NCBI GenBank assembly: GCA_014728225.1
Contig: WJLX01000154.1
Coordinates: forward strand, 1-41,108
Source: Candidatus Coatesbacteria bacterium
Lineage (GTDB): Bacteria > RBG-13-66-14
DNA: 41,108 nt
Reading direction: 5' to 3'
The notes under the pieces: model-generated
The model's database searches: none
Seen by the model: only the letters and a program-made list of their open reading frames with translations
What the model was told of the DNA's origin: nothing
Shown here: in pieces, positions 34,977 to 41,108 of the stretch
Position numbering within the stretch: position 1 is the first letter of the stretch
Layout of the letters: every line of letters begins with the position of its first letter
Translations under genes and position numbers: made by a program

Positions 34977-35450
34977 GTGCCGACGGTCAATCAGATTCGC
35001 GACGTCATCCTGTTCGCCGGTCTCGACGACGGCGAGCTGGCCACCGTCGCGGGCTTGCTGCAGGAGGAGAAGTTCTCCAAGGATCAAGAGATATTTCACG
35101 AGGGTGATCCGGGGGACAAGTTCTATATCGTCAGCGAGGGCATGGTCTCGATCGCCCTCAACATCGACGGGGTGGGCTCCGAGGAGCTGCTGTACCTCGA
35201 ACCGCCGGCCTTCTTCGGCGAGATGGCCCTGATCGACGCCGAGCCGCGCTCGGCCTCGGCCATTTGCCGGCGTCCGACGGTCCTGCTCAGCCTCGACAAG
35301 GAGGCCTTCGAGCACCTGATCGACGAGGATATAGAGTTGGGCAACAAGCTGATGATCGGTCTGATCCGCACTTTCTGCAGCCGCATCCGCAAGTCCAACG
35401 AAAAGCTGCGCAACTACTTCATGATCAACCGCGCCTTCCTGGACTCCTGA
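34977..35450 (+). CDS. cyclic nucleotide-binding domain protein 1
   Basis: A 157-aa single-domain protein. The GTG start has GGAGG 7-8 nt upstream. It begins with helices typical of CNB domains (IRDVILFAGLDDGELATVAGLLQEEKFSKDQEIFHEGDPGDKFYIV) and has the phosphate-binding cassette FGEMALIDAEPRSA (80-93) with Arg91, the residue that binds the cyclic phosphate in CRP/PKA-type domains. The C-terminal helix (EKLRNYFMINRAFL) replaces the DNA-binding domain of CRP, so it is not a transcription factor by itself. It probably reports cAMP or cGMP (or a similar ligand) to a partner. The adjacent gene has the same fold in the same register. Confidence 0.85.
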   Translation: MPTVNQIRDVILFAGLDDGELATVAGLLQEEKFSKDQEIFHEGDPGDKFYIVSEGMVSIALNIDGVGSEELLYLEPPAFFGEMALIDAEPRSASAICRRPTVLLSLDKEAFEHLIDEDIELGNKLMIGLIRTFCSRIRKSNEKLRNYFMINRAFLDS

Positions 35451-35487
35451 GGGGTGCGGACGCCGGTAACCGGGGAGTGAGGGAACC

Positions 35488-35955
35488 GTGGAAATCCAGA
35501 ACGTACTGAAGAAGACCTACCTGTTCTACACCCTGGACGACGACGAGCTGAAGCAGTTGTCGCAACGCGCCCGGCTGCAGAGCTTCGGCAAGGGCGAAGA
35601 GATCTTCACCGAGGGCTCGGCGGGCGGCTCCCTCTACATCATCAAGGACGGCAAGGTCAACGTCGAGAAGACGCTCAGCGACGGCGTGGACGCCGTGCTG
35701 GTCGAGCTGGGTCAATACTTTTTCTTCGGCGAGATCTCCCTCTTCGACGGCGGCAAGCGCTCGGCGACGGTGACCGCCGTCGAGCCCACCGAGTGTGTAA
35801 TCATCGACAAGCCCGACTTTTGGGAGGCGATGATGGCCAATCCGGTCTCGGCCCACAAGGTCTACCGGGCCATCCTCAGCTTCCACTCCAACTCGATTCG
35901 CCGGGCCAACGAGCGCTTCCGCAGCTTTCTCGGCCAGGCCCTGGACAATATCTGA
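35488..35955 (+). CDS. cyclic nucleotide-binding domain protein 2
   Basis: A 155-aa paralogue of the preceding gene, 37 bp downstream. GTG start behind GAGGG. The domain reads VLKKTYLFYTLDDDELKQLSQRARLQSFGKGEEIFTEGSAGGSLYII, and the phosphate-binding cassette FGEISLFDGGKRSA (80-93) retains Arg91. No HTH or enzymatic domain follows; the end is a helix (RRANERFRSFLGQALDNI). The two proteins could form a heterodimer or respond to different ligands. No cyclase is encoded in the window, so the nucleotide source is elsewhere. Confidence 0.85.
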   Translation: MEIQNVLKKTYLFYTLDDDELKQLSQRARLQSFGKGEEIFTEGSAGGSLYIIKDGKVNVEKTLSDGVDAVLVELGQYFFFGEISLFDGGKRSATVTAVEPTECVIIDKPDFWEAMMANPVSAHKVYRAILSFHSNSIRRANERFRSFLGQALDNI

Positions 35956-36041
35956 CCGGCCGCCGAACTGATCGCGCGGCAGGGCGGGGGGGAGTACGGC
36001 CCCGCTCTCGCTATAGGCGCCGGTCGCAACCCACGGTGACC

Positions 36042-36959
36042 ATGAAGCGCAGACCCCTCAGCGTACTGCTTCTGTTCCTCGGCGCCCTGGCCGTCTCCTG
36101 CGACGCCGCCGCCGAAGCCGGCGAGGAGACCGCCCCGCTGGCCCCCCAGCGGATCCTGTTGGGCGTGGTCCGCCCCGCGGAGGAGGCCCGTCACGACGAG
36201 AGCTGGCTCCCCCTGCTGGAGGAGCTGCCCAGCCCCACCGCCGCCACCGGCGTCAGCTTCATCGACGGCGGTTGGGAGCCGCAAAGCACGGGGCTGTTCA
36301 TCGAGCCGACCCCGGAGCGGGCGGCGACGCTGGCCCCACTGACGACACGCCCGACCACGACGGTCGTCCACTACGAGCCCGAGTACCGGGAGTGGGCCCA
36401 CGCCCTGGCCGAGCGTTTGGGAATCGATCCCGACGAGCTGATCGAGACGGCGCCGGGGCACGCCCGGGAGGCCGTCACCGTCATCACGGGCGCCGACTTC
36501 GATCACGCCGCCCGGCGGATCTACCCCGGCGGTCGGCCGCCGGTGATCAGCCCCGCCGAATTGGCCGAGCTGGGTTACGGTGCGGGGACCGTGGTCTACG
36601 TCGATCTGTCCGGGTTCTGCGCCAGCCTGTTCGTCGACGGTGAGGTGATCAAGACCTGGCCCGTGGCCATCGGCAAGCCCTCGACGCCCACACCGCCGGG
36701 GGTCTACGAGATCGTCCGCCTCAAGGCCGACCCCATCTGGAGCTGGGAGGGCCGACGCTACCCGGCCGGCGATCCGGAGAACGGTCTGGGCAGCCGCTGG
36801 ATCGGCATCGATCTGCCGACCTACGGTATGCACGGCACCAACGAGCCCGACTCGATCGGCACCGCGGCCAGCCACGGCTGCATCCGCTCGCACAACGCCG
36901 ACATCGAGGAGGTCTTCGAGTATCTGTCTATCGGCGACACCGTCATCTGGGCGGAATGA
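36042..36959 (+). CDS. L,D-transpeptidase (YkuD family), exported
   Basis: A 305-aa protein from the ATG at 36042; the frame is open further upstream inside the previous gene. The N-terminus MKRRPLSVLLLFLGALAVSC is a signal with a weak lipobox (AVSC, Cys20). A region of about 150 residues containing WAHALAERLGIDPDELIETAPGH follows. The YkuD domain has VVYVDLSGFCASLFVDGEVIKTWPVAIG, TPTPPGVYEIV, YGMHGTNEPDSIG and ASHGCIRSHNADIEEVF, with the catalytic Cys280 and His278 in SHGCIR. It would cross-link peptidoglycan through L,D-bonds or attach proteins to it. It lies in an operon with two CNB proteins upstream and the AgmX-tail lipoprotein downstream. Confidence 0.9.
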   Translation: MKRRPLSVLLLFLGALAVSCDAAAEAGEETAPLAPQRILLGVVRPAEEARHDESWLPLLEELPSPTAATGVSFIDGGWEPQSTGLFIEPTPERAATLAPLTTRPTTTVVHYEPEYREWAHALAERLGIDPDELIETAPGHAREAVTVITGADFDHAARRIYPGGRPPVISPAELAELGYGAGTVVYVDLSGFCASLFVDGEVIKTWPVAIGKPSTPTPPGVYEIVRLKADPIWSWEGRRYPAGDPENGLGSRWIGIDLPTYGMHGTNEPDSIGTAASHGCIRSHNADIEEVFEYLSIGDTVIWAE

Positions 36960-36982
36960 GTCGCTTCAGCCAGGAGGTATCC

Positions 36983-37540
36983 TTGCCGCGTCAGTTGGTC
37001 TTGCTTTTCCTGATCCTCGTCGGCCCGAGCCTGCTGCTGGTTGCGGGCTGTTCCTCCGAAGAGAGCGAAACCGTCTACCAGCGCCAGACCCCCGTCGTCG
37101 GCAACCCCGACCCCCCCGACGCCCCGCCGCCCGACTACCCTCCGCCGGCCGAAGATGAACCCGAGGACGAGGCGCAGGAGGGCTCTTCGGGCTATCGGCC
37201 GCCCGTCACCGACCGGGAACCTGCCGAGGAAGAGCCCCCGCCGCCGTCAGCGGTCGTCGACAAACCCGACGAGCAGGAGATAGCCCGCAACTACTTCGCC
37301 GCCCGTTCCGGGCTCATCCGGCGCATCTACGACGACCGCCGCAGTGACAACCCGGACCTGGCCGGCCGGATCACCATCGAAGTCACCGTGACCAACGGTC
37401 GCGTCGCCGCCGGTGTGGTCGGCAACACTACCGGCGACCCGGTGCTGGCGAGCCGGATCCTGTCGACGATCCGCGGCTGGAGCGTTGCCGGGGTCGAGGG
37501 CCCCGTCGAGCTACTCCTGCCCTACGACTTCCAGCAGTAA
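36983..37540 (+). CDS. lipoprotein with Pro/Glu-rich linker and AgmX/PglI-type C-terminal domain
   Basis: A 185-aa protein. I choose the TTG at 36983 because a strong AGGAGGT lies 4 nt upstream; an ATG at 36956 overlapping the previous stop (ATGA) is possible. The signal MPRQLVLLFLILVGPSLLLVAGC ends in a lipobox (Cys23). Residues about 35-95 are Pro/Glu/Asp-rich and should span the periplasm. The C-terminal domain (ARSGLIRRIYDDRRSDNPDLAGRITIEVTVTNGRVAAGVVGNTTGDPVLASRILSTIRGW) has the pattern of the AgmX/PglI tail found in myxobacterial and related envelope proteins. Together with the L,D-transpeptidase upstream, it points to cell-wall remodelling. Confidence 0.75.
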   Translation: MPRQLVLLFLILVGPSLLLVAGCSSEESETVYQRQTPVVGNPDPPDAPPPDYPPPAEDEPEDEAQEGSSGYRPPVTDREPAEEEPPPPSAVVDKPDEQEIARNYFAARSGLIRRIYDDRRSDNPDLAGRITIEVTVTNGRVAAGVVGNTTGDPVLASRILSTIRGWSVAGVEGPVELLLPYDFQQ

Positions 37541-37607
37541 CAACCGGCGGCGGCTGACGACCCGGTCGGAGATGAGTAGTAGCAGAAACACTGTTGTTGT
37601 GCACCCC

Positions 37608-37680
37608 GGGCCGTCACGGTTCTTGCTCGCCGCCGACCTCCCGTCACGTGAGGTCGGCGGGCAAGAACACGCGCCGGCCC
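37608..37680. repeat. nested palindromic element, copy 6 (asymmetric type, GTTCTTGC variant)
   Basis: Left arm 37608-37626 (GGGCCGTCACGGTTCTTGC) and right arm 37661-37680 (GCAAGAACACGCGCCGGCCC) pair around the central internal loop. The T5 core of other copies is TTCTT here, compensated by AAGAA in the right arm. Inner: a 10-bp perfect stem at 37630-37639 and 37651-37660 (CCGCCGACCT). Confidence 0.8.
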
Positions 37681-37771
37681 TGCGTTCTTGGCGGTTCTTG
37701 CCCGTCTGGCGCTATGTGAAACCGACGACGGAGGACAGGCGCCTCTGCGGGTTTCTCAACGGTCGAAGACG

Positions 37772-37787
37772 CGCCCCTCTAGGGGCG
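37772..37787. terminator. short hairpin related to the one at 22-47
   Basis: CGCCCCT and AGGGGCG enclose 2 nt and are followed by AGGTTCTAATCCCACC. The element at 22-56 reads similarly (CCCCT/AGGGG, then GAGTTTTTTCATCCCACC). This copy has a weaker T tract. Confidence 0.4.
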
Positions 37788-37946
37788 AGGTTCTAATCCC
37801 ACCGCGGCTCGCCGGGCCGGCGTTACGGTGTTTCATGCGTTTTCCCCTCCCCCTGAGCCTCTCCTCAAAGGCAGGAGGGCTTCCTTCCTCACCGTTCCTT
37901 CCCGGTAAGCCGTCTGTCGGGCGTTCGAGTACCCCGCCCGGCGGCG

Positions 37947-37955
37947 TGCTATAAT
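37947..37955 (+). promoter_or_regulatory. extended -10 promoter of deoB
   Basis: TGCTATAAT: a perfect -10 with the TGn extension. No convincing -35 lies upstream (best: TTCGAG at 37924-37929 with a 20-nt spacer). Confidence 0.5.
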
Positions 37956-37986
37956 CGGCGGCGCTATCCCAACGGCAAAGGACGAC

Positions 37987-39183
37987 GTGAGCGTGAAACG
38001 GAGCACGGCCCGGCGGGCCTTCGTCATCGTGATGGACTCGGTGGGCGTGGGTCACGCTCCGGACGCGGCGGACTTCGGCGACGCCGGGGCGGCGACGCTG
38101 CAACACACCGCCGACGCCGTCGGTGGCCTGGAGCTGCCCAACCTCGACGCCCTGGGCCTGCGGCGGATCGTCGATTACCGCAGCCCCCTGCCGCAGCCGG
38201 AGACGGTCGGCGGGGCCTACGGCGTCATGCGGGAGGCCTCGCCGGACAAGGACTCGACGACGGGGCACTGGGAGCTGATGGGGCTGCCGACGACGGAGCC
38301 CTTTCCCACCTTCCCCGAGGGCTTCCCGCCCGCGGTGATGGACGAGTTCAGCCGGCGCACGGGCTGCGGCTGGCTGTGGAACAGGCCGGCTTCGGGCACG
38401 GAGATCATCGAGCGTTACGGGCTGGAGCACATCACGACCTGCAAGCTGATCGTCTACACCTCGGCGGATTCGGTCTTCCAGATCGCCGCTCACGAAGACG
38501 TCGTCCCGCCGGCGGAGCTGTACCGGATCTGCCGGATCACCCGTGAGCTGCTGGACCCCCTGCGGGTCAGCCGAGTGATCGCCCGGCCCTTCGTCGGTGA
38601 TTCGCCGGACAACTTCGAGCGCACGTCCAACCGGCGGGACTTCAGCGTCGAGCCGCCCGCGGACACCGTCCTCGACGCCCTGCAGGCCGCCGGGGTGCGT
38701 ACCGTCGGCGTGGGCAAGATCGGCGACCTGTTCGCCGGCGTCGGCCTGGACGAGGACCACCACACCACCTCCAACGCCGACGGCCTGGCGAAGACGACGC
38801 GCTTCGCTGAGACGCTGGACGCTCCCGCCTTCATCTTCACCAACCTGGTGGACTTCGACACCCGCTTCGGCCACCGCCGCAACCCCCGGGGCTACGCCGG
38901 GGCGCTGGTCGAGTTCGACGCCTGGCTCGGCTCCTTCCGCGAGCTGCTGCGGGCCGACGACCTGTTGCTGATCACCGCCGACCACGGTTGCGACCCGACC
39001 TACAAGGGCACGGACCACACCCGGGAGCGGGTGCCGCTGTTGGTTTACCGACCGCGGACACCCGGCGGCGTCGAGTTGGGCCTGCGCGACTCGTTCTGCG
39101 ACGTCGGCCGCAGCACGGCCGCCTGGTTCGGCGTTGACTGGCCCCGGGGTAAGTCCTTCCTGCCCGTCCTTGGGATCGAATAG
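37987..39183 (+). CDS. deoB: phosphopentomutase
   Basis: A 398-aa alkaline-phosphatase-superfamily enzyme converting ribose-1-phosphate (or deoxyribose-1-phosphate) to the 5-phosphate in nucleoside salvage. The GTG start at 37987 has AAGGA 4-5 nt upstream (alternative GTG at 37993). Landmarks in order: VIVMDSVGVGHAPDA (first metal Asp17), EASPDKDSTTGHWELMG (active-site Thr region), GTEIIERYG, YTSADSVFQIAAHED, RVIARPFVG, VGKIGDLFAG, FTNLVDFDTRFGHRR, ITADHGCDPTYKGTDHTRE (metal Asp/His). Length and order are canonical. It is directly coupled to the next gene. Confidence 0.95.
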   Translation: MSVKRSTARRAFVIVMDSVGVGHAPDAADFGDAGAATLQHTADAVGGLELPNLDALGLRRIVDYRSPLPQPETVGGAYGVMREASPDKDSTTGHWELMGLPTTEPFPTFPEGFPPAVMDEFSRRTGCGWLWNRPASGTEIIERYGLEHITTCKLIVYTSADSVFQIAAHEDVVPPAELYRICRITRELLDPLRVSRVIARPFVGDSPDNFERTSNRRDFSVEPPADTVLDALQAAGVRTVGVGKIGDLFAGVGLDEDHHTTSNADGLAKTTRFAETLDAPAFIFTNLVDFDTRFGHRRNPRGYAGALVEFDAWLGSFRELLRADDLLLITADHGCDPTYKGTDHTRERVPLLVYRPRTPGGVELGLRDSFCDVGRSTAAWFGVDWPRGKSFLPVLGIE

Positions 39184-40665
39184 ATGACCGGACGCCTGAC
39201 GACAGTCTGGCTCGTGTTTCTGGCCCTCGTCGCCGGGGCCGCGCCGAAGGTGGAGTACGATTACTCCGCCGTTCATGACGACGCTTGGTGGTCGGCGGCC
39301 GTCGCCCACCGCGAGCGCGAGTTCGTCGAGGTCGACTGGCGCTCCCGCCTGACCACGGGCCTCGAGTCCGCCGGGCTGCTGCGCCGGGACCGTCCGCCCT
39401 ACCTCGTCGGCGTCTATCTCGTCGGCACCCGGGCCGCTTGGGAGTCCAAGCTGACCGAACTCGAGAGATGCCTGGCCGAGGGGCGGATCAACTGCGTCGT
39501 CGTCGACGCCAAGCAGGCGCCCGGTGAGATCTGCTTCCCCCTGCCGGTGCCCGAGGAGCCCCGGCCCGAGCTGGCCGTCTACCAGCCGCCCCGGGGCTGG
39601 GACCTGCCCGAGGAGGCCCGCTGGAGCCCGGAGAAGCTGGCCTGGGAGATCGGCGCCGTCCACGGCTACATCGACGATTTTCCCCAGTTGGTCGAGCGCC
39701 TCCAGGACGCCGGAGCCTATGTCATCGCCCGTGTCGTCGTTCACTACGACCGCTTCCTGGCCCAATACGACCCCCGGGGCGAGGCCCGCGACTACTTCGC
39801 CATCAAGGATTCCGCCACCAGCCGGGCCTGGGTCGGCCACGCCGACTCCGTCTGGTGCGACCCCTTCGCCGAGGCGGCCTGGGACTACCACCTGGCCGTG
39901 GCCCTCTACTGCGCCGAGGTCGGCGTCGACGAGATCCAGTTCGACTACATCCGCTTCCCCACCGAGGGCGACGTTCTCAACGCCTACCTGCCCCACGCCG
40001 GGGGCCGCCACCGCGAGTGGGCCGTCAATTCCTTCCTCGAGCGCGCCGTCGAGGTCCTCGGACCCACCGGGGTAGCCCTGTCCGCCGACGTCTTCGGCTT
40101 CAGCGCCCTCTACGAGAAATACAACCCCGAGGGCCAGGACGTCGACGACATGGCCCAATACCTCGAGGCCCTCTCGCCGATGAACTACCCCAGCCACTTC
40201 GGCAGCGGCTTCTACCAGGGGCCGGGCAGGACCTGGCGCCTGTTGCAGGACTGCGCCGCGGTACTCAAGCGCCGCCTCGAGGCCGTCCGCCCCGCCGCCT
40301 CCCCGCCGCCCGATCCCCTCCACGCCGGCGCCCGGGCCCTGCTCGAGCTCCAGACCCCCGCCATCGCCTGGCGCGAGGCCCCGGAGCCCGACTTCCCCGG
40401 CACGCACTCGGCCTGCAGCAACCGGCCCTACCTCCAGGCCTTCGATCTGCTGGCGCCCGGCAACTTCACCGGCTACGTTCGCGACCAGGTTCGCGGCGCC
40501 CTGGCCGGCGGCGCCGACGGCGTGCTCTTCTGGCACGCCAACTCCGACTACGGCCCGCTGTGGCCCGCCCTGGACCCCCACTGGCGCCCCCTGCCCCCGC
40601 CGCTCAACCCCCTGCCGAAGGTCGATCCCGCCGCCGAGGTCCCCGCCGCCGTCCGCGGGGGCTAG
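39184..40665 (+). CDS. DUF4015-type putative glycoside hydrolase
   Basis: A 493-aa protein whose ATG immediately follows the deoB stop codon (TAGATG), so translation is coupled. It starts with a signal-like segment (MTGRLTTVWLVFLALVAGAAP). The main domain (residues about 75-340) has features of DUF4015 TIM-barrel hydrolases: GVYLVGTRAAW, INCVVVDAKQ, GAYVIARVVVHYDRFLAQ, WVGHADSVWCDPFAEAAWDYHLAVA, VGVDEIQFDYIRFPTEG (likely catalytic Asp/Glu region), GVALSADVFGF and LSPMNYPSHF. It probably cleaves a cell-wall or extracellular glycan; the substrate is unknown. The link to phosphopentomutase is positional only. An intrinsic terminator overlaps its stop codon. Confidence 0.8.
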   Translation: MTGRLTTVWLVFLALVAGAAPKVEYDYSAVHDDAWWSAAVAHREREFVEVDWRSRLTTGLESAGLLRRDRPPYLVGVYLVGTRAAWESKLTELERCLAEGRINCVVVDAKQAPGEICFPLPVPEEPRPELAVYQPPRGWDLPEEARWSPEKLAWEIGAVHGYIDDFPQLVERLQDAGAYVIARVVVHYDRFLAQYDPRGEARDYFAIKDSATSRAWVGHADSVWCDPFAEAAWDYHLAVALYCAEVGVDEIQFDYIRFPTEGDVLNAYLPHAGGRHREWAVNSFLERAVEVLGPTGVALSADVFGFSALYEKYNPEGQDVDDMAQYLEALSPMNYPSHFGSGFYQGPGRTWRLLQDCAAVLKRRLEAVRPAASPPPDPLHAGARALLELQTPAIAWREAPEPDFPGTHSACSNRPYLQAFDLLAPGNFTGYVRDQVRGALAGGADGVLFWHANSDYGPLWPALDPHWRPLPPPLNPLPKVDPAAEVPAAVRGG

Positions 40666-40680
40666 GCCCCGCGGGTTTTT
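40653..40680 (+). terminator. Rho-independent terminator overlapping the stop codon
   Basis: CCGCGGGG (40653-40660), a 6-nt loop containing the TAG stop (40663-40665), CCCCGCGG (40667-40674), then GTTTTT. It closes the deoB operon. Confidence 0.85.
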
Positions 40681-40689
40681 ATGAAAATG

Positions 40690-40730
40690 TGACGGGCACC
40701 CTTGCCGCCGGACGGCGAGGGTGCTATTGT
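40690..40730 (+). promoter_or_regulatory. sigma70-type promoter with shared 18-nt box
   Basis: TGACGGGCACCCTTGCCG (40690-40707), ending in the -35 TTGCCG (40702-40707), a 17-nt spacer ending TGC (extended -10), TATTGT (40725-40730). Confidence 0.7.
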
Positions 40731-40800
40731 TATCCCATCACTCAATATGAAACGCTGGATCGAGGGTTAAAAAGCTTACGTGGTAAAACGAGGAGGAACG

Positions 40801-41108
40801 ATGAAACGGCTGCTTTGTCTTGTTTTTCTCGCAATACTGGCGTCGATGGCGACGGCCTCTGAATGGGCTTTCCAGTGGGTAGATAAACACAGCAGTATCG
40901 GTTACAGTTCCTTGGTGCTGGATTCCAGCGGCAACCCACACATCTCGTACTTCGACAGCACTAACTACGACCTCAAGTACGCCGCCTGGAACGGCGCGAG
41001 CTGGGTCATCGAGACGGTGGATTCGACTGGTGATGTTGGCCGGTACACATCCCTGGCGCTGGATTCATACGGTAGCCCAAGCATCTCGTATATCGGTAAC
41101 ATCCACGA
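40801..41108 (+). CDS. secreted propeller-repeat protein, paralogue of 31692-32717 (cut by window end)
   Basis: The first 102 residues are visible. ATG with GAGGAGG 4-5 nt upstream. Signal MKRLLCLVFLAILASMATAS closely matches that of the gene at 31692. Two repeat blades follow: GYSSLVLDSSGNPHISYFDSTNYDLKYAAWN and, after VIETVDSTGDVG, RYTSLALDSYGSPSISYI. The C-terminus lies beyond the window; a FlgD-like sorting domain is expected by analogy. The shared promoter box suggests co-expression with its paralogue. Confidence 0.85.
   Translation, partial: MKRLLCLVFLAILASMATASEWAFQWVDKHSSIGYSSLVLDSSGNPHISYFDSTNYDLKYAAWNGASWVIETVDSTGDVGRYTSLALDSYGSPSISYIGNIH

Noticed and set aside
37756-40581. 941-codon minus-strand open frame opposite deoB and the DUF4015 gene
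   Set aside because: Antisense shadow spanning two unrelated real genes; residues are repetitive Gly/Val/Asp and no start signal is visible.

Overview
The window is GC-rich, densely coded chromosomal DNA from an uncultured Gram-negative-type bacterium. Many products carry lipoprotein or Sec signals. Two secreted proteins end in the FlgD-like / type-A C-terminal sorting domain (one with the NYPNP motif) that is typical of the Fibrobacteres-Chlorobi-Bacteroidetes side of the tree and of several candidate phyla. Gene content and style fit a candidate-phylum genome such as Coatesbacteria or Eisenbacteria; that placement is inference. No rRNA, tRNA, CRISPR array, prophage or intact transposon was seen.

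Layout. 1-1440: a minus-strand pair of secreted proteins, the first in the operon being disrupted. 1585-4625: glutamate dehydrogenase with a near-ideal sigma70 promoter, then two exported cyclophilins. 4634-6873: a lipoprotein with TPR plus type-I periplasmic-binding fold, and a VanZ-like protein. 7164-9990: a BioY-like membrane protein and glmS. 10022-15504: a DUF2723 membrane protein with TPRs, a TPR lipoprotein, and an 868-aa secreted protein that looks like a MXAN_6640-type metalloprotease lacking HExxH. 15505-16347: an intergenic region with a drifting array of about 13-nt repeats. 16348-19360: a lipoprotein, a zinc-ribbon protein and a CorA-family transporter. 19650-22997: an M29 aminopeptidase, and a haem lipoprotein (EB_dh-like) translationally coupled to a sensor histidine kinase. 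23006-24470: a short-chain dehydrogenase overlapping thpR tail to tail. 24704-29154: a coupled three-gene cell-surface operon (FemAB/GNAT-like, polysaccharide deacetylase, GT39/PMT-like with TPRs). 29370-31556: a lipoprotein and enolase. 31591-34976: a secreted propeller protein with sorting domain, then decayed reading frames, an IS1595-type transposase relic and a hairpin-rich gene desert. 34977-37540: two single-domain cyclic-nucleotide-binding proteins, an L,D-transpeptidase and an AgmX/PglI-tail lipoprotein. 37987-40680: deoB and a DUF4015-type putative glycoside hydrolase, closed by a terminator overlapping the stop codon. 40690-41108: the start of a paralogue of the propeller gene.

The strongest unexplained signals are non-coding. 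(1) A family of six nested palindromes with outer arms built on GGCACGGTTTTTGC. Inner stems differ in sequence between copies but stay paired, the symmetrical copies show compensatory changes, and every copy lies 3' of a gene. (2) An 18-nt box, TGACGGRCRYCCTTGCCG, whose last six bases are the -35 hexamer of three promoters, all upstream of secreted-protein genes. (3) The 13-14-nt drifting array at 15614-15831. Functionally, the window is dominated by envelope biology: lipoproteins, peptidoglycan modification, surface glycans and exported folding factors.
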